Shown one piece after another: positions 1 through 5,364 of a stretch of 9,900 nucleotides of DNA. Origin of the DNA: Candidatus Methanophagaceae archaeon (lineage in GTDB: Archaea > Halobacteriota > Syntropharchaeia > Alkanophagales > Methanospirareceae). The notes under the pieces are model-generated. The model was not told where the DNA came from. It saw nothing but the letters and a program-made list of their open reading frames with translations, and did not search any database. Each line of letters opens with the position of its first letter. The stretch's first letter is position 1. The position numbers and the translations under genes were made by a program. Location of the stretch: the NCBI GenBank assembly GCA_013374505.1, contig QENJ01000083.1, forward strand, positions 1-9,900, given 5' to 3'.

Positions 1-1
1 A

Positions 2-1093
2 GGGGCATTGGAAGATAAAGATTTTCGAGTGGTGATAATTGCAATTCCCACGGCTGCGGATATTGAATCCCGGGTAGAGGAAAAAGTTGCACGTATCATT
101 GAGTCTTCAAATCCGGGCGTAGAAGTATTGCTCTTCGGACCTTCTCATCTGAAGCAGATACACGATTTGTTGGTTAGCGAGGGCAAAAAGGAGTACATCT
201 ACCTGCTTCAACTCAGAGGTTACTCCAACGTTCGAAACCTTTGCATGTTCGTGCCGCATGTCCTGGATTCTGAAGCGGCGGTGCTTATTGACGATGACGA
301 AGTGTTTGAAGACCCGGAATTCATGACGAAAGCGCGGGCATTCATAGGCAAAGATATAGAGGGGAAAGCGATAAACGCAGTTGCCGGCTATTACCTGCAG
401 CCTGACGGCGACTATCACGTTAAGAAACCTTTTCGCCCATGGATGCAACACTGGGACCAATATGCGCGCATGAACGAAGCTTTTGACAATATCATCGGGT
501 CAGAACCGCGTTTGAAAGAGACCCCTTTTGTTTTTGGCGGGAACATGGTCGTGCATCGGGATCTTTTCACGGTCGTGCCTTTTGACCCTGATGTCCCGCG
601 CGGTGAGGATATAGACTTCCTGATAAATGCGCGGATGTTTGGTCACTCTTTCGTCCTGGATAACCAACTCGCGATCAAGCACCTACCGCCACCAAAGTCG
701 CATCCGGTCTGGAGAAGCCTGCGTGAAGATTTATATCGCTTTATCTACGAACGCGCGAAGATAGAAACCCAAAAAGAGATAGAAGGCATGACGCGAGTGT
801 ATCCCGAAGAGTTCGACCCCTATCCTGGCTGTTTTCTGAAGCCTGACCTCGAAGCAAAGATAGAAAACGCGAGCAAACTATTGTCCGAGGAGTATCTCGC
901 TCAGGGCGACAGCGAAGCAAGCGAAGAGGCTTTGAAGAATACGATCCTTGCCAGAACAGATGCAGTGCCGAAATCAGATCCGTTTCAAAAACTGTGCGTG
1001 TTGCAAAAACGGTGGCAGGAATTGATGTCGTTTACAGCTCAGGAACGAATTCGTTCTCGGATAAGCGAATTTATCTGTAAAGAGGTGCAATGA
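2..1093 (+). CDS. GT-A fold glycosyltransferase, 5' end possibly outside window
   Basis: Probably transfers a sugar from an activated donor to a glycan, lipid or protein acceptor; donor and acceptor cannot be read from the sequence. The frame is open to the left edge. The first possible start in the window is a TTG at 8 (361 aa from there) with only AGGGG directly before it, too close for a good ribosome site, so the true start may lie upstream. Numbering from that TTG, a beta-strand VVIIAIPT (8-15) opens the fold, IDDDE at 94-98 is the metal/nucleotide-sugar DxD-type motif, FGGN sits at 177-180, RGEDIDF at 198-204 carries the usual acidic catalytic pair, and His225 in KHLPPP could be a third metal ligand. 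About 130 mostly helical residues follow the catalytic domain. No membrane segment is seen, so a cytoplasmic or peripheral enzyme is likely. It overlaps the next gene by ATGA. The fold is fairly certain; the specificity is unknown. Confidence 0.75.
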   Translation, partial: GALEDKDFRVVIIAIPTAADIESRVEEKVARIIESSNPGVEVLLFGPSHLKQIHDLLVSEGKKEYIYLLQLRGYSNVRNLCMFVPHVLDSEAAVLIDDDEVFEDPEFMTKARAFIGKDIEGKAINAVAGYYLQPDGDYHVKKPFRPWMQHWDQYARMNEAFDNIIGSEPRLKETPFVFGGNMVVHRDLFTVVPFDPDVPRGEDIDFLINARMFGHSFVLDNQLAIKHLPPPKSHPVWRSLREDLYRFIYERAKIETQKEIEGMTRVYPEEFDPYPGCFLKPDLEAKIENASKLLSEEYLAQGDSEASEEALKNTILARTDAVPKSDPFQKLCVLQKRWQELMSFTAQERIRSRISEFICKEVQ

Positions 1094-1095
1094 AC

Positions 1096-2304
1096 ATGAA
1101 CATATTGTTTCTACCTAAGCTGTTGCCCCGAGCAGACATCATTGGAGGTCCTATCCTCATCTATCATAGAATCAAGAACCTGTCTGCAATGGGTCATAAG
1201 ATAACGCTCATTGCTCCTGCTTACACAGATGTAGACCGGACTGATAAAAGCCTTGAGCCTTTCTGTGAGCGCGTGATCAAGGTTAATTCCGTTGGGGAGC
1301 GATCGGAGGCAGAACTAGATGCACTTTACAAACGGTTGAAACGACCGCGAAATTTCTTAACCGGCGATGGCGGCTACAACGAAAAGCTTGAAGCTGCTTT
1401 TACTTTTGTTTTGAAGGAGGCACATTTTGATGTGATTATCGCTGAATATTCAATGATGGGGCAGTACATAGAAGCGAATCGCAGCCTTATTCCCTCCGAT
1501 ACTACGGCTATAATTTCGATGCACGAATGTTACACAAAGGCTTTTGAACTACGAGCGGAGAAGGGAGAGGCTATTGAAGAAGCCACACTAAAAGAGCTCT
1601 TTAATTACGAATTCAAGATGTATGATGCTGCGGATAGGATTTTAACTTTAACCCGTGAGGATGGCGATATCCTGATAAGTCATGCACCAGAACTGAAGGA
1701 CAAGATCAGGGTAGTGCCTCATGGAGTGGACACGAGATTTTACACACCGCCTGAGAAGAGATCTTGGGCAAGAAACACAAAAAAAATCCTTTATCTGGGC
1801 AATTTCATGCATTATCCTAATGTGGATGCGGTAAATAATTTCATCAACCACTGCTGGGCGAGAATCCTGCAGGAAGTTCCGGATGCAAAGTTTTATGCTA
1901 TTGGGTGTAATCCGCCTCAAGAACTTCTGGATTTGAGGAGTGACAATATAACTGTCCAGGAAGGCGGGACTAACGAGAATGTGCGGCAGATTTACCGGGA
2001 TAGTGATGTGTTAGTGGCACCGATTGAGTTGGGTACAGGTTTCAGAGGTAAGCTGTTAGAAGCTATGGCTTGCGGGCTGCCCGTGGTTGCTACCCGATTG
2101 GCTACTTTTGGTATACATCCTGTAAACGGAAGAGGGATGTTCATAGCAGATGATTATGACGCTTTTTCCAGGTACGTGATTATGCTTTTAAATGATGTCG
2201 AGCTGAGGAAGAGGACTGGGATGATTGCGTTAACACGGGCAATGAAATTTGACCACAAGCAGGCAGCCGAGAAGTTGGAGCGGGTGCTTAAAGAGGTAAA
2301 ATGA
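1096..2304 (+). CDS. GT-B fold glycosyltransferase, GT4-like
   Basis: Predicted retaining glycosyltransferase acting on a nucleotide-sugar in the cytoplasm; the acceptor is unknown. The longest reading starts at ATG 1090 (404 aa), overlapping the previous stop by ATGA. A second in-frame ATG at 1096 lies 8 nt after GAGGTG (1082-1087), whereas 1090 is only 2 nt away, so 1096 is preferred (402 aa). Numbering from 1090, the N-terminal Rossmann half opens with NILFLPKLLP and a Gly-Gly at 19-20 where acceptor-loop glycines usually sit. The linker motif VVPHGVDTRFY is at 208-218, YLGNF-x-HYPNVDAV at 235-247 opens the second Rossmann half, and GTGFRGKLLEAMACGLPVV ends at 333, with Glu324 as the conserved donor-binding glutamate. 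The first glutamate of the classical E-x7-E pair is replaced (Thr316), as in GT4 subgroups with a GxGxRxKxLEA motif. It sits between another glycosyltransferase and pyrG, apparently in one operon. Confidence 0.85.
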   Translation: MNILFLPKLLPRADIIGGPILIYHRIKNLSAMGHKITLIAPAYTDVDRTDKSLEPFCERVIKVNSVGERSEAELDALYKRLKRPRNFLTGDGGYNEKLEAAFTFVLKEAHFDVIIAEYSMMGQYIEANRSLIPSDTTAIISMHECYTKAFELRAEKGEAIEEATLKELFNYEFKMYDAADRILTLTREDGDILISHAPELKDKIRVVPHGVDTRFYTPPEKRSWARNTKKILYLGNFMHYPNVDAVNNFINHCWARILQEVPDAKFYAIGCNPPQELLDLRSDNITVQEGGTNENVRQIYRDSDVLVAPIELGTGFRGKLLEAMACGLPVVATRLATFGIHPVNGRGMFIADDYDAFSRYVIMLLNDVELRKRTGMIALTRAMKFDHKQAAEKLERVLKEVK

Positions 2305-3905
2305 AGTATATAGTTGTGACCGGGGGTGTAATGAGTGGACTTGGGAAGGGCATTACAATGGCGTCTATCGGTAGGATATTAAAGAACCGTGGTCATGAAG
2401 TCGTACCGATAAAAATTGACCCGTACATAAACCTAGACGCAGGAACGATGAATCCGTTTCAGCACGGTGAGGTGTATGTTTTAGGCGATGGTGCCGAGGT
2501 AGATCTGGATTTGGGCAATTACGAGCGGTTCATGGATGTGGAACTTGGAAGAGAGCATAATATAACTACGGGTCTCGTGTATTCCGCAGTGATAGAGCGA
2601 GAACGGCGCGGTGAATACTTGGGACAGACGGTGCAGATAATCCCGCACGTGACGAATGAGATAAAGGCACGCATAAGACAGGTTACAGCGAAGAGCGATG
2701 CCGATATATGCCTCGTAGAGGTAGGTGGTACGGTTGGCGACATAGAGAGCATGCCGTTTCTAGAGGCAGTCAGGCAGATGCACGGTGAGGAGAACGAGGC
2801 TGATTTCCTATTCGTTCACGTCACTTTAGTACCTTTTACTACTCTGGGCGAGCCGAAGACGAAGCCTACGCAACACTCGGTAAAGGCACTCCTGGAATTA
2901 GGGCTGCATCCCGATATAATCGTATGCCGAAGTAAAAAGGCGCTAAAAGAGGATGCGAAGAAGAAGATAGCGATGTTCTGTAATGTAAAAGAAGAAGCAG
3001 TGATCAGCGCACGGGACACGGACGACATCTATGAGGTGCCGCTATTGCTTGAACAAGAAGGTATCGCCTCTTACCTGATGAAGAAACTGCAATTAGAGCA
3101 GTTGAAAGAAGATAACGAATGGACAAAGATGGTAGAGCGACGTAAAGCTCTGGCCGCTGGGGATAAGAATGTAATAATAGCAATAGTAGGAAAATATGCA
3201 GAGCTGGAGGATTCGTATCTGAGCATAAAAGAAGCGCTAAAGCACGCTGCTACTGAGATCGGGTGTAATACCGAGCTGAAATGGATAGAAGCGGAAGATT
3301 TGGAAGTTGAAGGCACGTTAAACACATTTTTTGAGGGCGTTCAGGGAATACTGGTGCCCGGGGGGTTTGGCGAGCGTGGTGCGGAAGGTAAGATAAAAGC
3401 GATAGAATATGCGAGGACGAATAAAATACCTTTTCTTGGGTTGTGTTTCGGGTTCCAGTTAGCTGTGATAGAAGTGGCAAGGAACGTTGCGAAACTGAAA
3501 GATGCAAATAGCTCTGAACTTTGCGAGACGCCTCATCCCGTAATCGCACTTTTAGAAGAGCAAAGAGGTGTGAAGGATAAAGGCGGTACGATGCGGCTGG
3601 GCGACTATGTGGTCTTCATAAGAGCTGATACCGTGGCGGAGAAGACCTATGGCAAAAAGAAAATAGTGGAACGGCACAGGCACAGGTATGAGGTGAACCC
3701 TGTGTATATAGAACGAATAGAGCATGAGGGCGTATTTTTCTCTGGGACGGACAGAAGTGGGATGCGAATGGAGATATTAGAGATTTATGAGCATCCGTTC
3801 TTCTTCGCCACGCAGTTTCATCCGGAATTCAAGTCGAGGCCGAACAAGCCGTCACCACCGTTTAAAGCGTTTTTAGAGGCGTGTGTACGTGAAGGCGAAC
3901 CTTGA
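2301..3905 (+). CDS. pyrG: CTP synthase (glutamine-hydrolysing)
   Basis: Makes CTP from UTP, ATP and glutamine, the last step of de novo pyrimidine nucleotide synthesis, in the cytoplasm. The protein is full length at 534 aa. The N-terminal synthase domain has the P-loop-like GGVMSGLGKG (8-17, Lys16), DPYINLDAGTMNPFQHGEV (40-58), Asp70 and Glu140 in VEVGGTVGDIES as expected Mg-nucleotide ligands. The C-terminal class I glutamine amidotransferase domain has GGFGERG as the oxyanion region, the nucleophile Cys382 in GLCFGFQ, and His507 and Glu509 in QFHPEF, completing the triad. Start 2301 overlaps the previous stop by ATGA and matches the family's conserved N-terminus, although GAGGT at 2293-2297 leaves only 3 nt of spacing. 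It is last in the operon behind two glycosyltransferases, which may reflect demand for CTP-activated sugar or lipid precursors (inference). All key residues are intact. Confidence 0.98.
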   Translation: MKYIVVTGGVMSGLGKGITMASIGRILKNRGHEVVPIKIDPYINLDAGTMNPFQHGEVYVLGDGAEVDLDLGNYERFMDVELGREHNITTGLVYSAVIERERRGEYLGQTVQIIPHVTNEIKARIRQVTAKSDADICLVEVGGTVGDIESMPFLEAVRQMHGEENEADFLFVHVTLVPFTTLGEPKTKPTQHSVKALLELGLHPDIIVCRSKKALKEDAKKKIAMFCNVKEEAVISARDTDDIYEVPLLLEQEGIASYLMKKLQLEQLKEDNEWTKMVERRKALAAGDKNVIIAIVGKYAELEDSYLSIKEALKHAATEIGCNTELKWIEAEDLEVEGTLNTFFEGVQGILVPGGFGERGAEGKIKAIEYARTNKIPFLGLCFGFQLAVIEVARNVAKLKDANSSELCETPHPVIALLEEQRGVKDKGGTMRLGDYVVFIRADTVAEKTYGKKKIVERHRHRYEVNPVYIERIEHEGVFFSGTDRSGMRMEILEIYEHPFFFATQFHPEFKSRPNKPSPPFKAFLEACVREGEP

Positions 3906-3949
3906 ATGTGAAAAGCACACGACACTGAGTTACTTGAGGGGATAGGGAG

Positions 3950-3962
3950 TTTTGTGTTTTTC
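3950..3962 (+). terminator. T-rich terminator after pyrG
   Basis: The stretch TTTTGTGTTTTT lies 45 bases after the pyrG stop. Archaeal termination commonly uses U-rich tracts in the transcript without a strong hairpin, so this is a plausible end for the glycosyltransferase/pyrG operon. No convincing hairpin sits directly before it. Confidence 0.35.
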
Positions 3963-4045
3963 CAGACCTCTCTATGAATAATTTATTTGCCGTTTTGTTT
4001 AATAACCCACTGCGTGACGCGATATTTGATTTCAGTCTAAATGAT

Positions 4046-4067
4046 ACCCCCTAGCTTGCTATGGGGT
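4046..4067 (+). other. GC-rich hairpin in the pyrG/ATPase spacer
   Basis: ACCCC (4046-4050) pairs with GGGGT (4063-4067). After one C/T mismatch, TAG pairs with CTA, leaving a CTTG loop (4055-4058), which as RNA is the stable CUUG tetraloop. It is the only GC-rich element in an AT-rich spacer. No T-run follows, so it is not a clean terminator. It could be a leader structure of the downstream gene, a 3' end of the pyrG transcript, or part of a small RNA. Confidence 0.4.
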
Positions 4068-4081
4068 TCTTCAATACTAGT

Positions 4082-4154
4082 TTAAGAGTTATTAGAGCAT
4101 AGACCTAAAGTATAATAAGCAATATGAATACATAAATTACTTAGGAACTCTTAA
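4082..4154 (+). promoter_or_regulatory. inverted repeat abutting the ATPase start codon
   Basis: TTAAGAGTT (4082-4090) is a perfect 9-base reverse complement of AACTCTTAA (4146-4154), which ends one base before the ATG at 4156. Inside it, CCTAAAGT (4104-4111) pairs with ACTTAGG (4139-4145) with one bulged base. The two 3' arms are contiguous, so in a transcript begun upstream the region 4139-4154 would be fully paired, hiding the AGGA ribosome site (4143-4146). If transcription instead starts from the TATA-like box at 4111-4117, the repeat would act only at DNA level as a possible operator. Confidence 0.35.
4107..4118 (+). promoter_or_regulatory. TATA-like promoter of the ATPase/TPR operon
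   Basis: AAAGTATAATAA resembles an archaeal TATA box. A start about 25 bases downstream (near 4138) would give a leader of roughly 18 nt containing AGGA at 4143-4146, 9 nt before the ATG at 4156. The spacing fits archaeal initiation, but the whole spacer is AT-rich, and a second AT-rich candidate (around 3976-3985) would give a long structured leader. Confidence 0.4.
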
Positions 4155-4155
4155 G

Positions 4156-5364
4156 ATGAAAGCAAAAGCCCTTCCGGAAGTTTATGATATATTCGATCCA
4201 CAAGAGCCACTTAGCGGAGAGAAGCTCAGAGAATACTACGTGAATAGAGAAAGCCCAGTGGAAAGACTTTCAGGAATTTTGAAAGTAACCAAAAAACCTT
4301 TAAAGTATCTATTCGTAGGCAGCCGAGGAAATGGTAAGAGCACAGAGCTTAATAAACTTTCTGAACTCGTCAAAGACACGCTTCTCGTTATACCTTTCTC
4401 GATAAGGGAAAGGCTTAATCTCTTCGATGTTGAATATGCAGATGTTTTACTTGTAATTGGTGCCGAGATTTACGAAAAAGTATCTGAGCAGGTAGAGTTA
4501 AGCAAAGAGTTGAATGAATATCTCGATTCCTGGTCTGAAACAGTTGTGGAAAGGGTGGAGGAGAAGCAAAAGGGGATAGAACTCGGGGCTGGATTCACAG
4601 CGATTGTAGAACTCTCCGGCAAAATCGGGACTCAAGTAACGACCAGAGAAATCACAAGGGATGTCATAAAACCAAGAATGAGCGATCTGATAGATGCAAT
4701 AAATAAAATAATCGCGGATGCCGAGGAAAAACTGGGCAAAAAGCTTCTTGTCATAATTGACGACCTCGATAAGGTGAACCTGGAAAAGGCGGAGGAGCTG
4801 TTTTATGGACATGGTGCTGAATTGACACAACCACTTTGCAAAGTAATCTATACGATTCCTCAGCCCTTGCTATTCTCTAATAAAATAAGACAGATAGTTT
4901 TACAGTACTTTGACGGTCATGAAGTGCTTGGGAACATAAAATTGCATAATAGAAACGGAGAAGTCAGTTCTGAGGGTTATGAAGTTATAAAGGAAGTGGC
5001 ACAGAAAAGAATGAATGAAGACTTAATAACTGAGGAAGCTTTGAGTTCGGCGATAGAGTTCTCTGGCGGTATTCTAACCGAGTTTATAAGAATTGTAAAT
5101 AATGCTGCAAACATTGCAGATACCGAAGGAAGGGAAAGGATAGGGAATGAAGACGTTGAGCGTGCTATTACCGAAATCAGAAACGACTATATCCGAATAC
5201 TTTCTAAAGAAGACAGTGAAATACTGAAAAGTGTGAGTGAAACAAAAGAGAAGACCGACGGAGAGAGGTTCCAAAATTTGCTCTTCAGTCTTGCAATCCT
5301 TGAATACTCAAATGGAAAGATCTGGTATGATATACACCCAACAATTAAAGCAGTTATTGAATGA
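4156..5364 (+). CDS. AAA+/Orc-Cdc6-like P-loop ATPase of a two-gene ATPase/TPR module
   Basis: Predicted cytoplasmic ATP-driven switch; its target is unknown. The 402-aa protein begins with a short region (VYDIFDPQEPLSGEKLREYY) that precedes the NTPase core. Walker A is GSRGNGKST at 55-63 (Lys61) and Walker B is KLLVIIDDLDK at 196-206 with Asp202/Asp203. VIYTIPQPLLFS follows where a sensor 1 strand is expected, and a helical lid contains SGGILTEFIRIVNNA starting at residue 303, where AAA+ proteins of this sort carry sensor 2. A charged insert (about 110-165) separates Walker A and B. The end, WYDIHPTIKAVIE, looks like a proper domain terminus, not a truncation. The next gene's likely start lies inside its last 40 bases, implying translational coupling. 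The composition is AT-richer than pyrG or nnr, suggesting separate ancestry. The ATPase call is strong; the AAA+ subgroup is judged by motif order only, and a STAND-type NTPase is the main alternative. Confidence 0.8.
   Translation: MKAKALPEVYDIFDPQEPLSGEKLREYYVNRESPVERLSGILKVTKKPLKYLFVGSRGNGKSTELNKLSELVKDTLLVIPFSIRERLNLFDVEYADVLLVIGAEIYEKVSEQVELSKELNEYLDSWSETVVERVEEKQKGIELGAGFTAIVELSGKIGTQVTTREITRDVIKPRMSDLIDAINKIIADAEEKLGKKLLVIIDDLDKVNLEKAEELFYGHGAELTQPLCKVIYTIPQPLLFSNKIRQIVLQYFDGHEVLGNIKLHNRNGEVSSEGYEVIKEVAQKRMNEDLITEEALSSAIEFSGGILTEFIRIVNNAANIADTEGRERIGNEDVERAITEIRNDYIRILSKEDSEILKSVSETKEKTDGERFQNLLFSLAILEYSNGKIWYDIHPTIKAVIE

Noticed and set aside
3444..3461. GLCFGFQ instead of the bacterial GICLGMQ around the CTP synthase nucleophile
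   Set aside because: The catalytic Cys, His and Glu are all present and the changes are conservative hydrophobic swaps, so this is ordinary family variation.
4046..4067. The GC-rich hairpin as an intrinsic bacterial-type terminator
   Set aside because: It is followed by TTCTTCAATACTAG instead of a T-run, and a better T-rich tract lies closer to the pyrG stop.
5237..5326. Extending the TPR protein to the ATG at 5237
   Set aside because: It would overlap the ATPase by 128 bases, and the added residues (MKQKRRPTERGSKIC...) are an out-of-frame reading of a conserved part of the ATPase. ATG 5327 or 5312 is more sensible.
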